Notes: generated by a model from the sequence alone, not told the origin. 64,000 nucleotides of DNA from Phycisphaerales bacterium (GCA_020852275.1 JADZBE010000042.1:62001-126000); one strand, 5' to 3'. Positions 26,646 through 36,105 are shown, numbered from the stretch's first letter. Numbers and translations are program-made.

Positions 26646-27629
26646 CTAGAACGCCAACACTTCCTTCGCCGCGTTCTTCACGCGGTCCGCATTGATGAGG
26701 TACGGCGCCTCGCGCGAGAAGTAGGGGAAGATGATGTCGTACCCCGTGACGCGCTTGATCGGCGCCTCCAGGTGCATCATCGACTCTTCCACGATTCTTG
26801 CCACCACCTCCGCGCCGATGCCGCAGCGCCGGTGTCCTTCATGGATCACCACCACGCGCCCCGTCTTCGCCGCGGACGCCGCGATCGTTTCCGTGTCCAG
26901 CGGCGCCACCGTCAGCAGGTCGATCACCTCGGCCTCAACGCCCTCATCCTCCTTCAAATCCCGCGCGGCCTCCAGCGTGGGGCGCATCGTGGCCCCGTAC
27001 GATATCAGCGTAAGGTCCTTGCCCTCGCGCGCCACGCGGGCCTTGCCGAGGGGCAGGTATTCCGGCTCGTCCGGCACGTCCTCTTTGAACGCGCGATACA
27101 GCAGCTTCGGTTCGAAGAAGATGACCGGGTCCGGGTATTTCAAGATCGACGTCAGCAGCAGCGCGCGGGCGCTGCGCGGACCGGAGGGGATGACCATCGT
27201 CAGCCCCGGCGTGTGCGCGTAGATGGCCTCGCGGCTTTCGCTGTGATGCTCGACGGCGCGGATGCCGCCGCCGTAGGGCATGCGGATGACCATGTTCATG
27301 GGGACGCGCCCGCGCGTGCGGTTGCGCATCCGCGCGACGTGGTTCTCGACCTGGTGATACGCCTGGTAGAAGAACCCGGAGAACTGCATCTCGGGCACGG
27401 GCTTCAGGCCGTACGCCGCCATGCCCACCGCGCCCCCGATGATGGCCGCCTCGGCGAGCGGCGTGTCGATGACGCGGCTGGGACCGTGCTTCTTGAGCAG
27501 ACCTTCGGTGACGCGGAACACGCCTTCGTCCTGACCGATGTCCTGCCCGAGCAGAACGACCGTGTCGTCGAGGGACAGCGCCTCGTCGAGCGCCTTGTTG
27601 ACGGCTTTAACCAGCGTTAGCTCAGGCAT
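26646..27629 (-). CDS. 2-oxoacid dehydrogenase E1 component, beta subunit
   Basis: This 327-residue protein has VVLLGQDIGQDEGVFRVTEGL near the N-terminus, TPLAEAAIIGGAVGMA, and the RMPYGGGIRAVEHHSES loop that contacts thiamine diphosphate and lipoyl substrate. The C-terminal transketolase fold reads VIDLLTVAPLDTETI and VVIHEGHRRCGIGAE. It pairs with the alpha subunit encoded upstream to decarboxylate a 2-oxoacid and acylate E2. The sequence resembles PdhB/BkdA2 of Gram-positive bacteria. Confidence 0.93.
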   Translation of the reverse strand: MPELTLVKAVNKALDEALSLDDTVVLLGQDIGQDEGVFRVTEGLLKKHGPSRVIDTPLAEAAIIGGAVGMAAYGLKPVPEMQFSGFFYQAYHQVENHVARMRNRTRGRVPMNMVIRMPYGGGIRAVEHHSESREAIYAHTPGLTMVIPSGPRSARALLLTSILKYPDPVIFFEPKLLYRAFKEDVPDEPEYLPLGKARVAREGKDLTLISYGATMRPTLEAARDLKEDEGVEAEVIDLLTVAPLDTETIAASAAKTGRVVVIHEGHRRCGIGAEVVARIVEESMMHLEAPIKRVTGYDIIFPYFSREAPYLINADRVKNAAKEVLAF

Positions 27630-27723
27630 GGTGTTCTCGCCAGAATATCATCGTCCGATCAGTGCCCAACGCAGCGTCGAGGTTGTCGCCGCTGGCAAGC
27701 CGCCAAAACACGCCACCCCGCAG

Positions 27724-27972
27724 TTACTTCCGTTTCCGCTTTGAAGCACCATGGCGATGTCCGTTCACGGGTTCGATCGCCGCCACGAGTAAAATGTCAA
27801 TGGCCTTGAACCGGTCATTCGGGGCGGCAACGAAGACGGTCCGCGGACGGTTCGGATAATATGCCAAGCACTCAGGATGCCGTATTTCCACGTTCTGCCC
27901 GTCAGCCAATTGCAACAGAAACGGATGAAACGGCCTTGCCTGGTGATATTCCTTCAAGGTGCCAATGGTCAT
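27724..27972 (-). CDS. Small conserved protein between the E1 subunit genes
   Basis: This 82-residue protein (MTIGTLKEYHQARPFHPFLL) starts 3 nt after the E1alpha stop, so translational coupling is likely. Its pattern, an N-terminal ARPFxPFxxxLADGxxxEIRHPE, a central TVFVAA strand and a hydrophobic IDILLVAAIEPV, resembles small hypothetical proteins I associate with Planctomycetes genomes. The tail is basic (GASKRKRK). No catalytic residues are evident. Its place inside a dehydrogenase operon does not by itself prove a role in the complex. Confidence 0.75.
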   Translation of the reverse strand: MTIGTLKEYHQARPFHPFLLQLADGQNVEIRHPECLAYYPNRPRTVFVAAPNDRFKAIDILLVAAIEPVNGHRHGASKRKRK

Positions 27973-27975
27973 GGG

Positions 27976-29073
27976 CTACTCCTTCAGCACGCCCTCCTGC
28001 ACGAGGCACCTCCGATACTCGGCGCGCTGCGCGACCAGCTCCGCCGGAAGCTCGGCGTGCATGTGGTCGAAGACGGTGGACGGGTCCACGTTGCGGCAGT
28101 GGGCCTCGTACCGCTCGACGGCGGCCTTCACCTCGCCTTGCACCTCGTTCTCGATCTGCTGCTCCAAGGCTTCATTAAGGATCCGCCGCTTGCGCAGGTA
28201 CTTGCCGTAGCGATGAATCGGGTCGCGCTGTTCCCACGTCTTCACCTCGGCTTCGGAGCGGTACTTCGTCGGGTCGTCGGCGGTGGTGTGAACGCTCATG
28301 CGGTACGTCACGGCCTCGATCAGCGTCGGTCCTCCGCCCTTGCGGGCTTTCTCCGCGGCCTCCTGCGTGGCTACGTAAACCGCGAGCGGGTCGTTGCCGT
28401 CCACCTGAATGCCGTCGAAACCGTAGGCGACGCACTTGTGGGCGATGGTCTCCGACGCGGTCTGGTTGTGCACGGGGATGGAGATGGCCCAGTGGTTGTT
28501 CTGCACGAAGAAGATGACCGGCAGCTTGTACACGCCGGCGAAGTTCATCGACTCGTGGAAGTCGCCCTCGCTGGTGGCGCCGTCGCCGAGATAGACGAGG
28601 GCGCAGTGCGGATCGTTCCGCAGCTTCATCGCCCAGCCCAGCCCCATCCCGTGCGGAACCTGCGAGGCGATGGGCACGCAGAGCGGCAGGTCTTTGACCC
28701 CGTTGGGCACGCGGCAGCCGTCCTCGAAACCGCCCCAGAAGAGCATCGCGTGCTCGACGGGCCAGCCCCGATGAATGGCCGTGCCCGGCTCGCGGAAGGC
28801 GTACACGACCCAGTCGTCCGGCTCCATGACGATGCCGGAAGCGCAGTGGGCAGCCTCCTGCCCACGGCACGGGCCATAGGTTCCGATCCGCCCCTGCCGC
28901 TGGAGGTTGATACAGCGCTCGTCCATGCGGCGGGCGAGGAGCATGAGCCGGTAGAGATATAAGCTCTTGTCGCCTTTTAGTTTAGGGTCAAGCGCGGCGT
29001 CGGGGACGCCTTGCTCGTCGAGGATGGACAGGTACTCGACCTTCGTCTTGACGGGTAACTTCTTCCGCGGCAC
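27976..29073 (-). CDS. 2-oxoacid dehydrogenase E1 component, alpha subunit
   Basis: GTG 29073 gives 365 residues starting VPRKKLPVKTKVEYL. GGAAGGAA ends 5 nt upstream, which decides this start over an ATG at 29181. The thiamine diphosphate motif runs from GDGATSEGDFHESMNFA to QNNHWAIS. The phosphorylation-loop region reads YRMSVHTTADDPTKYR. GTYGPCRGQEA and WVVYAFREPGTAIHRGW are typical of Bacillus-type PdhA/BkdA1. It is the first gene of the operon E1alpha, small protein, E1beta, E2, E3. Confidence 0.93.
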   Translation of the reverse strand: MPRKKLPVKTKVEYLSILDEQGVPDAALDPKLKGDKSLYLYRLMLLARRMDERCINLQRQGRIGTYGPCRGQEAAHCASGIVMEPDDWVVYAFREPGTAIHRGWPVEHAMLFWGGFEDGCRVPNGVKDLPLCVPIASQVPHGMGLGWAMKLRNDPHCALVYLGDGATSEGDFHESMNFAGVYKLPVIFFVQNNHWAISIPVHNQTASETIAHKCVAYGFDGIQVDGNDPLAVYVATQEAAEKARKGGGPTLIEAVTYRMSVHTTADDPTKYRSEAEVKTWEQRDPIHRYGKYLRKRRILNEALEQQIENEVQGEVKAAVERYEAHCRNVDPSTVFDHMHAELPAELVAQRAEYRRCLVQEGVLKE

Positions 29074-29995
29074 GAGCGTTCCTTCCTCGCTTCGATCTGC
29101 CCGACGATTCCGACCGCGCGGACCGCTTAACCTCGGCGGCATCCGACAGTCGACGCGCGGCCCGATCGCCTGGTCCGTCATGCTTGACCTGCTTGCGCGA
29201 CGTCATCCGCGCTCCCCCGCGCCCGCATGGAGGTGCCCGAGCGGCAGGACCGGGGAATGTAAGAGCATGAACGGGGCAGGGTCAAGACGGAGCCGAACTC
29301 GGCGATACCAGGGTTGCAAGTCCGGGTGACAGTCCTTCCCGGTCGGAACGCCGGCTTTCCAGGCGGTGCTTCGCCGCGACATTGCAGGGGTTCACGAGCC
29401 GGCAATTTTTTTCCTCGGACTTTTGCGGCCGGCTGCGACGGCAACCGCTTCCTGAGCGCTGCCGGACCGGCGAACCCTCCGACCCGCCAATCCCCCGATC
29501 CATGGATTCCCTGACCGGCGACTCACCCAGCCTGCGCGTTGGAATCGTCCGCGGCACCGGATCCGCGTGACACCGCATGGTTCGGGGACTGACGCGCATG
29601 CGGCGGCTCCGTGCGGCGGGCGAACGCGCGTCTCGCTCCGCCTGGGATGGAGCTGTCCGGCGCCGTCTTCCTCCGCCGGCTTATCGGGCGGAGCGATTGC
29701 AGACGATGGCCGGCGCGCGTCCTCACATGAGTTTGTTTCTCGTCCGATCAGATTCTATGATCGAATGAGACGCGACCGGTCGGCTCTGATTTTCAGGCGC
29801 CGATCCTCGTCGCATGAAGTCTCATGGAGCGCGGTGCGTCGCGGGTTCGAGAGGACCCCCTCCGCCGCGCAGGCACACGACCCTCGCCGGCTTCCGGGCG
29901 GCGATGTTGCGGGCTTGCGTCCAACGTCGAGCGCGAGCCTGGCGGAATCGGGGGGACGCGCCGCTTCGCCGCGGCGCGTCCGGGGAACATGGCGC
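29074..29995. other. Intergenic region between divergent genes
   Basis: About 920 bp lie between the E1alpha start (minus) and a plus-strand hypothetical gene. Frames are short, Arg/Ser-rich and not conserved-looking. The promoter of the dehydrogenase operon must lie near its left end. No strong repeat or RNA structure was recognised. Confidence 0.55.
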
Positions 29996-30541
29996 ATGAG
30001 ACCCGCGATTCGCAGCGATCATCCCATTCGAGGGTTGTTCTCCGGTCTCGTGGAGAACGCCTTCTTCACCGAGCTGGGCTTTTGCGAGCCGCGGCTGACG
30101 GCGTACCTCTGCGACCTGATGGTGGACTTTCTGCACGTCGATCGCCTTGACGTGCTGCGCAGCGCCTTCGGGCGGTCGCTGGAGCAGATGGCCGCGATCT
30201 TGGCGCTCAAGCATGACGCGGCGCCCCTGAGCCTCGAGCAGCGCGACCGGCTCATGTACCGGCACATCGGCGACTTCGCGCTGTTCTGGACGGGCATCTT
30301 CCCGGAGCATCTCCGCAGCCGGCGCAGCGGGGACCTGCTCTGCGCGTACGTCGAGCAGGGCAAGCGCTCATACGCCGCGTGCGCGCGGCTGTCGCAGGAT
30401 CAGGACGTGCCTCCGCCCACACTGCTGAACTCGCTCAGCGAGGAGTTCGAGACGTGCGTGCACGGCTTGGGGCTGGTGCGCCGAAGCTGGCAGCGGACCG
30501 GCGGCGCGGCGAGCGCGGGGCCCAAGGACATTCTGCTCTGA
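29996..30541 (+). CDS. Hypothetical protein, mostly helical
   Basis: This 181-residue protein starts MRPAIRSDHPIRGLFSGLVE. It looks all-helical (LTAYLCDLMVDFLHVDRLDVLRS, LEQMAAILALKHDAAPLSLE) and ends with a low-complexity Gly/Ala tail. No signal peptide, membrane segment or known catalytic motif is seen. The ATG at 29996 is the first after which composition looks protein-like; the same frame extends to 29567 but with Arg/Ser-rich sequence. I do not recognise the family. Confidence 0.65.
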   Translation: MRPAIRSDHPIRGLFSGLVENAFFTELGFCEPRLTAYLCDLMVDFLHVDRLDVLRSAFGRSLEQMAAILALKHDAAPLSLEQRDRLMYRHIGDFALFWTGIFPEHLRSRRSGDLLCAYVEQGKRSYAACARLSQDQDVPPPTLLNSLSEEFETCVHGLGLVRRSWQRTGGAASAGPKDILL

Positions 30542-30654
30542 ACTCCGGGGTTCACCGCTTCCAGACGTGCGCGACTCGGTCATGCGAGAGGGGCGCTTCC
30601 TGACGGGCGCGGCTCTGCTGGCGCGGCTCAGTCGGCGCGGTTCGGTCACCGCGG

Positions 30655-32055
30655 CTACAAATCCCCCACCCGCACGGTCTTGAGCACCTTGACGCGCGCG
30701 TCACCGCGCAGCTCTTCGACCTTCTCGGCCACGATGCGCATGCCGGGGTACACGCCGGAAAGCACTTCGATGGTTTTGTCGGTTCGCGCGCCGACCTTGA
30801 CGGGCACGGCGACCGCCCGATCTTTCACCACGGTGAACACCTCCGCCTCGTCGCTGCCGGGCGGCGCCTTCACGCAGGACAGCGGCAGCCACAACGACGC
30901 CGGCTTGGCCGGGGTCGTCGACGTCCGCTCGACGGGATCCAGAAACTCCACCTTCGCGGATCCTTCCACACGGAACTGCGGACCCGGCTCGAGGATGCGG
31001 ACTTTCACCTGCACGGTGGCCTTGGCGTAGTTCCCCACGGGATCGATCCACATGACCTTGCCGGCGAAAGCGCGCTCGCGGTCCGCGTCCGGCGTGATGC
31101 GCGCGGGCTGATCGGCGCTGAGCCTTCCAACGTCGCGCTCGCTGACGTCGATCTCCACGCGCAGCAGCGTCATGTCGGCGATGGACACAAGCTGGGCATT
31201 GGCGTTGGCGCCGCGCCCGCCCTCGGCCGCGAGGAAGTCGCCGACCTGCGCGTTGCGCTGGAGGATGACGCCGCTGATCGGCGCGCGGATCGCGCAGTCG
31301 TCCACGCGCTTCTGCAGCAGGCGCAGCACCGCCTCCGACGCCGTCAGCTCGGCCTGCGCCAGCTCGACGGCCGCCGCGGCGGACTTCGCGGCGGCGGCGG
31401 CGGCGTCATGGGCGGCCTGCGCGGCTTCGTAACGATTGCGCGTGTTGTTGAACTCGAACTCGCTGGCTTGGCCGCTCTCGATCAGACCTTTGACGCGCTC
31501 GTAGTTGCGCTGCTCAAACTCGAACTCGGCGCGGAGCTGAAGCACGGTGGCGCGCGCCCTGGATTCCTCCGTGCGGGCGCGGGCGATGGCGTGCTGATTG
31601 CGTGCCACGTTGGCGGCGGCTTCGTCGCGCTGCGCGCGATAGACGACGTCCTCGACGCGCGCCAGCACCTGTCCTTCGACGACGGTGTCGCCCTGCTCTA
31701 CGTCCAGCTCGACGATCTGCCCGGACACTTTGGTGGCGACGTTGACCTGCCGATCGCTGACAATGCGCCCGCTGCCGACCAGCGCGATGCGCGCCGCGTC
31801 GCCGCCCGACGCTCCTCCACCGAGGTCCGGAATCTCCATCAGGGTGACTTCGACCGGACGATCCACGAAGGTGTCGAGCACGTTGCGTCCCGTCGTGTCG
31901 GACCACCACCAGACGGCGCCGGCGGCGATCACGCCGACCACGGCGATGATGCTCAGCAGCAGCCACCGGCCGCGCGCCAGTCCCGTGGGGCGGCGATCGC
32001 GGGCGATGCTGAGCTTGTTCAGCGCGGCGGATCTGGGTTCAGCGATGTCGTTCAT
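30655..32055 (-). CDS. Efflux periplasmic adaptor subunit (HlyD/MacA-like)
   Basis: The protein has about 466 residues from ATG 32055 (MNDIAEPRSAALNKL). A short cytoplasmic N-terminus is followed by one membrane segment (WLLLSIIAVVGVIAAGAVWW). Then come the lipoyl half-motifs VATKVSGQIVELDVEQGDTV and DDCAIRAPISGVILQRNAQVGD, with a long coiled-coil hairpin between them (residues ~155-265). The beta-barrel and membrane-proximal domains follow. It links an inner-membrane transporter to an outer-membrane channel. Two FtsX/MacB-like permease genes lie immediately upstream on the same strand. Confidence 0.9.
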   Translation of the reverse strand: MNDIAEPRSAALNKLSIARDRRPTGLARGRWLLLSIIAVVGVIAAGAVWWWSDTTGRNVLDTFVDRPVEVTLMEIPDLGGGASGGDAARIALVGSGRIVSDRQVNVATKVSGQIVELDVEQGDTVVEGQVLARVEDVVYRAQRDEAAANVARNQHAIARARTEESRARATVLQLRAEFEFEQRNYERVKGLIESGQASEFEFNNTRNRYEAAQAAHDAAAAAAKSAAAAVELAQAELTASEAVLRLLQKRVDDCAIRAPISGVILQRNAQVGDFLAAEGGRGANANAQLVSIADMTLLRVEIDVSERDVGRLSADQPARITPDADRERAFAGKVMWIDPVGNYAKATVQVKVRILEPGPQFRVEGSAKVEFLDPVERTSTTPAKPASLWLPLSCVKAPPGSDEAEVFTVVKDRAVAVPVKVGARTDKTIEVLSGVYPGMRIVAEKVEELRGDARVKVLKTVRVGDL

Positions 32056-32078
32056 GTCGAGAAGGAATGCCCCTGACC

Positions 32079-33251
32079 TCAGGACTCCCGCAGCGCGTCG
32101 GTCACCTTCATCTTCGCCGCCCGCCACGAGGGGAACAGCGAGCCGATCAACCCGATCGCCGCCGCCACCGCCAGCGACGTGCCGATGATCTTGGGCGTGA
32201 TCTGAAGCTGATAGCTCACGGTGGTGAACGTCGCGGGCAGGATGCTCTTGCGCATGCCGTGAAACACCAGGCTCAGCACGCAGCCCGTCGCGCCGCCGAA
32301 AATCGACAGCACCATCCCTTCCAGCACGAACGCCGTCAGGATGTTCACCCGCGCAAAGCCGATGGCGCGCAACATGCCAATCTCGCGCGTGCGCCCGGCG
32401 ACCGCGGCGTACATCGTGTTGGCCACGGCAAAGGCGGCGGCGATGCCCATGATGACGATCATGGCGATGCTGAGCACCTGCGTGGCGTTCTGGTTGGTGT
32501 TCAGGTCGCGGAAGTAGGCGCGCTCCGTCTTCCCGTCCAGCTCGACCTGCGGACCCTTGATGTGCTCGATCAGCCGCGCCGCGCCGGCCTCGTCCTCCGC
32601 CAGCATCCGCGCCGACGAGTACCCGACGCGTCCATACACGTCGCGCAGCGTCTCCACGTCGCCCCAGATTTCGCTGTCCGCCGCCGTCCCGTCCGTGGTG
32701 AACACGCCCACGATGGTGAAGGACTGCAGCGCGCGCGTGCCCATCTGGATCTTGTCGCCGATCTCGTAATTCACGTACAGCCGGTTGGCTTCCGCGCCGA
32801 CGACGACTTCCTCCACGCCCGGCTGGAACGCGCGCCCGCGCATGAGGCGGACGCGGTCATGCCGCACGGCGCACGCCGACTCCCACTCCACGCCGCGCAC
32901 CGCCGCGTTGAGCTTCATGTCGCTGCTCTCATGCGTGTACGCGCTGCTGATCGCCACCATCTCCGGGCTGATGATGGGACGATCGCCGCGGCGCACCGCG
33001 TCCGGCGCGGACTCCAGCTTGTTGATCTGGTCCTTCCCCAGGCCGGAAACGGTCTCGCTCTCGGCCGAGGGATTCAGCACGATGATCGTGGTCGGATCGC
33101 CGGTGGCGGACATCGTGGAGAACGCGCTGTCTGTAACGGCCTGGAGATAAGCAAAGGCGGCGATGACCACGGCGATCAGCGCGATGGACGACGCCGTGCT
33201 CGTGGGACGGGCGAAGAGGCTCAACACGTTGTAACGAAAAGGCAAAGCCAT
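32079..33251 (-). CDS. FtsX/MacB-like ABC transporter permease
   Basis: The 390 residues include an N-terminal membrane segment (ASSIALIAVVIAAFAYLQAV), a large extracytoplasmic MacB_PCD-type domain at about residues 50-260, and three C-terminal membrane segments. The typical FtsX motif TREIGMLRAIGFARVNILTAF follows the second membrane segment. The stop of the partner permease is 3 nt upstream, so translation is probably coupled. It probably acts with the adjacent adaptor in tripartite export of a lipid or small molecule. Confidence 0.88.
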   Translation of the reverse strand: MALPFRYNVLSLFARPTSTASSIALIAVVIAAFAYLQAVTDSAFSTMSATGDPTTIIVLNPSAESETVSGLGKDQINKLESAPDAVRRGDRPIISPEMVAISSAYTHESSDMKLNAAVRGVEWESACAVRHDRVRLMRGRAFQPGVEEVVVGAEANRLYVNYEIGDKIQMGTRALQSFTIVGVFTTDGTAADSEIWGDVETLRDVYGRVGYSSARMLAEDEAGAARLIEHIKGPQVELDGKTERAYFRDLNTNQNATQVLSIAMIVIMGIAAAFAVANTMYAAVAGRTREIGMLRAIGFARVNILTAFVLEGMVLSIFGGATGCVLSLVFHGMRKSILPATFTTVSYQLQITPKIIGTSLAVAAAIGLIGSLFPSWRAAKMKVTDALRES

Positions 33252-33254
33252 GCG

Positions 33255-34412
33255 TCAGACCACCTTCCGCAGCGCGGTGGCGACGCGCAGCCGCCCGGCC
33301 ATCACCGCGGGCGCCAGCGCCGCCAGCACTCCGCAGACCAGCGCCGCGCCCAGCGCCATTGCCATCGTCGTGTGCGCGATCAGCACCGGAATGGGAACGT
33401 CCGGCAATCGAATCGTGCTCACGTGCGTCAAGCCATACAGAGGCAGCACTCCGACAGCCCCGCCGATCAGCCCCAGCACGACGCCCTCCATCAGCACCAT
33501 GCGCACGACGTAGCCCCCCGAAAAGCCCAGCGCCCGCATCACGGCGAGCTCGCGCGTCCGCTCGCGGAAGGCCTGGCTGATGGTGTTGAACGCCACCGCC
33601 ACCGCCACGAGGACGATCAGTCTCCCCACGGTCCACACCAGCCCGACCCAGTCGCCGCCGCTGCGCATGAACGAAGCGATGAAGGTGGATTCCATTTCCG
33701 TGCGCGTTTCGTGGTCTGTGTTGGAGAATTGTTTGTCGATCGCCTCGAGCGCCCACGCGCGTGCCTGAGGCGAGCCGCACTTGACCCAGAAGTTGTTGAC
33801 GCCGACCGGCTCGCCCGTCGCAGCTTGAACGATTTCGTTGTAATAATCAAAGGCGAAGCACAGCATGTCGCGGTCCATTTTCGCGGGGATGGCGACGATC
33901 AGGAACTCGGCCTTGGGAAAGGGCGGCACGCCGCCCGTGAGCGTCACGCGGTCGCCGACCTTCCAGTTGAGCTTCTTGGCAAGCGCCGGACCGACCACCG
34001 CCCCCCGCCGCTCGCGGTTAAACGCTTCGATCTCCTCCGGCGTCATGTCCCATTCGGAATACGTCTCCGGAAACGTGTCGCGGTCGAACCCGAGACTGGC
34101 GAAACGCACCTGCGACCCTTCGAGCTTTCCGCCGAACCACGCCGCCCGACAGACCGCCGTCAGATAGCCCGGCGGAGCAATCGTCTCGATGTCCTCGCGC
34201 ATGCGCTGCGGCAGCCACGTGGTGAACGTCAGCTTCTGGTGAACCGCGACGCGCAGGTTGTTGTCGCTCGCCTGCAGGAAGCGGTTGTATCCGTCCACGA
34301 ACGAACGCGCCAAGGTGAACGCCAGCATCGGCAGCGCGATGCCCGCGACTGTGAGCAGGCTGCGGAGGCGGTTGCGTCCGAGGTTCTTAAGTGTCAGCGT
34401 GGCGGTGGTCAT
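33255..34412 (-). CDS. FtsX/MacB-like ABC transporter permease (first of pair)
   Basis: The 385-residue protein has the same layout as its neighbour. It starts MTTATLTLKNLGRNRLRSLL, followed by a membrane segment, then a periplasmic domain (residues ~45-250), and three C-terminal membrane segments with TRELAVMRALGFSGGYVVRMV. The two permeases would form a heterodimer. The ATP-binding subunit that such transporters need is not encoded within the flanking sequence: upstream there is only a 100-bp gap and the acylphosphatase gene. Confidence 0.88.
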   Translation of the reverse strand: MTTATLTLKNLGRNRLRSLLTVAGIALPMLAFTLARSFVDGYNRFLQASDNNLRVAVHQKLTFTTWLPQRMREDIETIAPPGYLTAVCRAAWFGGKLEGSQVRFASLGFDRDTFPETYSEWDMTPEEIEAFNRERRGAVVGPALAKKLNWKVGDRVTLTGGVPPFPKAEFLIVAIPAKMDRDMLCFAFDYYNEIVQAATGEPVGVNNFWVKCGSPQARAWALEAIDKQFSNTDHETRTEMESTFIASFMRSGGDWVGLVWTVGRLIVLVAVAVAFNTISQAFRERTRELAVMRALGFSGGYVVRMVLMEGVVLGLIGGAVGVLPLYGLTHVSTIRLPDVPIPVLIAHTTMAMALGAALVCGVLAALAPAVMAGRLRVATALRKVV

Positions 34413-34514
34413 CGTGATTCCTGATTCGCGCTTCGGTCATCGTGCTCCGCACATCGTGCATCGTTCATCGTGCTTGGCGCCGCCGGCTGTTGACCGCCCG
34501 GCCGCGGGTCGGCG
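34413..34514. repeat. ATCGTGC short repeat upstream of the permease genes
   Basis: About 34437-34473 consists of imperfect units of ATCGTGC/ATCGTTC. It is the reverse complement of the GCACGAT heptamer that forms the long array at 38913-39067. Confidence 0.6.
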
Positions 34515-34799
34515 TCAGTAGCGGATACGGAAACCAGCGAACTCTCCCGTCGCGGCGGACTCCGAGCTCGTCACCTCTCGGAGGTCCCCGGCGAACCTCC
34601 GAACGATCCGCTCTCGCAGCGCGTTCAAATCGGCGGGCGTCCCCTCGGCCATGACCTCCACGCGCCCATCCGGCAGGTTCATTGCGTAGCCTGATAGCAG
34701 CAGTTCGCGTGCCAGCGACACCGTCGTGGCACGAAACCCGACCCCCTGAACCCGCCCTGAAAAAAGCAGGGTCCGTCGAACGAATCCGGACTCCTCCAT
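34515..34799 (-). CDS. acyP: Acylphosphatase
   Basis: The ATG at 34799 gives 94 residues, the usual size. The phosphate-binding loop reads [12 protein letters not shown] with the catalytic Arg, and the second signature [11 protein letters not shown] carries the catalytic Asn. It hydrolyses acyl phosphates such as carbamoyl and 1,3-bisphosphoglycerate. An upstream extension to 34877 lacks family similarity and is not included. Confidence 0.93.
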   Translation of the reverse strand: MEESGFVRRTLLFSGRVQGVGFRATTVSLARELLLSGYAMNLPDGRVEVMAEGTPADLNALRERIVRRFAGDLREVTSSESAATGEFAGFRIRY

Positions 34800-35019
34800 G
34801 CCCGCCTGATAGCCGCAAAAGCAGGGTTTGGCAAGTTTTCGCGTCCGAAGCGCGACCCCCCCATGGGCCACCCGCATGAGAGTGCAAGGCTGATCCAGCT
34901 CGACGCTTCCGGAGCATGAGAGCCGGCGTGATCAGCTTTCCCGTTTGTTGTACGTCGCGTTGATTCAAAACTCTTGAAAACCAGCGCCTCGCGCCTCCGC
35001 CGGCGGCGCCCGCGATACC

Positions 35020-35997
35020 ATGCCTTGCATGTCAGATGCACCATTGCACGTGGTCACCGGAGCGCTGGGTTACACGGGCAAGGCCGTGACCGAGCGGCTG
35101 CTTGCACGCGGCGCACGCGTGCGCACGCTCACGAACTCCCCGTCCCGCGCGAACCCGTTCGGCGCCCGGCTCGAAATCCACCCGCTCGCGTTCGATGCCC
35201 CCGCCGCGCTGGAGGATGCGATGCGCGGCGCGGACGTGCTGTACAATACGTATTGGGTGCGCTTCAATCACCGGCTTTTTACGTTCGATCAGGCGGTGGC
35301 GAACACGAAGCGGCTCTTCGAGGCCGCGCGTCTTGCCGGCGTCCGCCGCATCGTGCACGTGAGCATCCTTCACGCCGACGAAGCGGATGACCTGGGTTAT
35401 TACCGCGGCAAGCACGCGCTGGAGGATGCGCTGCGCGCCACGGGCGTTCCCCACGGCATCCTCCGCCCCGGCGTGCTCTTCGGACGCGGCGACATCCTCA
35501 TCAACAACATCGCGTGGACCCTCCGCAGGCTGCGGTTCGCGGGCGTCTTCGGCAACGGTCAGTACGCGCTTCGGCCGCTCCACGTGGACGACATGGCCGA
35601 CTTGATTCTGGAACATGCTTTCGCCCGTGGAGGCAATCCGCTGGAAATCCGCCGCGAGAACTCGCAGGCGGACGCCGTCGGACCGGAACGCTTCACGTAC
35701 CGCGAGCTGCTGGCGTCGCTGACGGACATCCTCGGTCTGCGCCGTTGCGTCGTGCGCGTACCGCCCCGCATCGGCTGGCTGGTCTCCAAGGTGATCAATC
35801 CGCTCGTCGGCGATGTCGTGATCACCTGGGAGGAGATTGTCGGCATGATGCGGAACCTCCTCGATTCCGACGCGCCGCCGGCCGGCATGAGACGGCTTAC
35901 GGACTGGGCGCGGGAACACCGGGAATCACTGGGCCACCGCTACGCCAGCGAAGTGGGCCGGCGCGTAAGGCGCGATGCGGCGTATGAGCTGATCTGA
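35020..35997 (+). CDS. NAD(P)-binding epimerase/NmrA-like short-chain dehydrogenase family protein
   Basis: This 325-residue extended-SDR or NDUFA9-like protein has a Rossmann start LHVVTGALGYTGKAVTERLL. This is a TGxxGxTG variant of the usual GxxGxxG. The second conserved region reads RIVHVSILHADEADDLGYYRGK. The active-site YxxxK is present as YYRGK, and HVDDMADLI follows. Its substrate is unknown. It might act on a nucleotide sugar or quinone or be a complex I assembly-type factor. ATG 35020 and 35029 are both possible starts. Confidence 0.75.
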   Translation: MPCMSDAPLHVVTGALGYTGKAVTERLLARGARVRTLTNSPSRANPFGARLEIHPLAFDAPAALEDAMRGADVLYNTYWVRFNHRLFTFDQAVANTKRLFEAARLAGVRRIVHVSILHADEADDLGYYRGKHALEDALRATGVPHGILRPGVLFGRGDILINNIAWTLRRLRFAGVFGNGQYALRPLHVDDMADLILEHAFARGGNPLEIRRENSQADAVGPERFTYRELLASLTDILGLRRCVVRVPPRIGWLVSKVINPLVGDVVITWEEIVGMMRNLLDSDAPPAGMRRLTDWAREHRESLGHRYASEVGRRVRRDAAYELI

Positions 35998-36076
35998 CCC
36001 CGCCCCCATGTCGCCCAGTCCGGCGGTTCCGCGAGGCAAGCCCCTCGGGCGCTCCTCGCCGCGCGCAAACATGTTC

Positions 36077-36105
36077 TTCCTTCAGCGGAAGGGCATTTGT
36101 ATAAT
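36077..36105 (+). promoter_or_regulatory. Candidate promoter for the LamG protein gene
   Basis: A perfect -10 box TATAAT lies at 36100-36105. The region 17 bp upstream (36077-36082) only weakly resembles a -35 box. The predicted transcript would have a leader of about 90 nt that includes a small hairpin with CCGGG/CCCGG arms near 36150, then GGGAG 36189-36193 before ATG 36203. Confidence 0.45.

Noticed and set aside
29567-29995. N-terminal extension of the hypothetical protein gene at 29996
   Set aside because: The extra 143 codons are Arg/Ser/Gly-rich and lack structure. The protein-like composition starts at ATG 29996.
32067-34424. Plus-strand frame of 785 codons across the adaptor and permease operon
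   Set aside because: It lies opposite two clear FtsX-like permease genes and has the Arg/His/Gln-rich composition of an antisense shadow.
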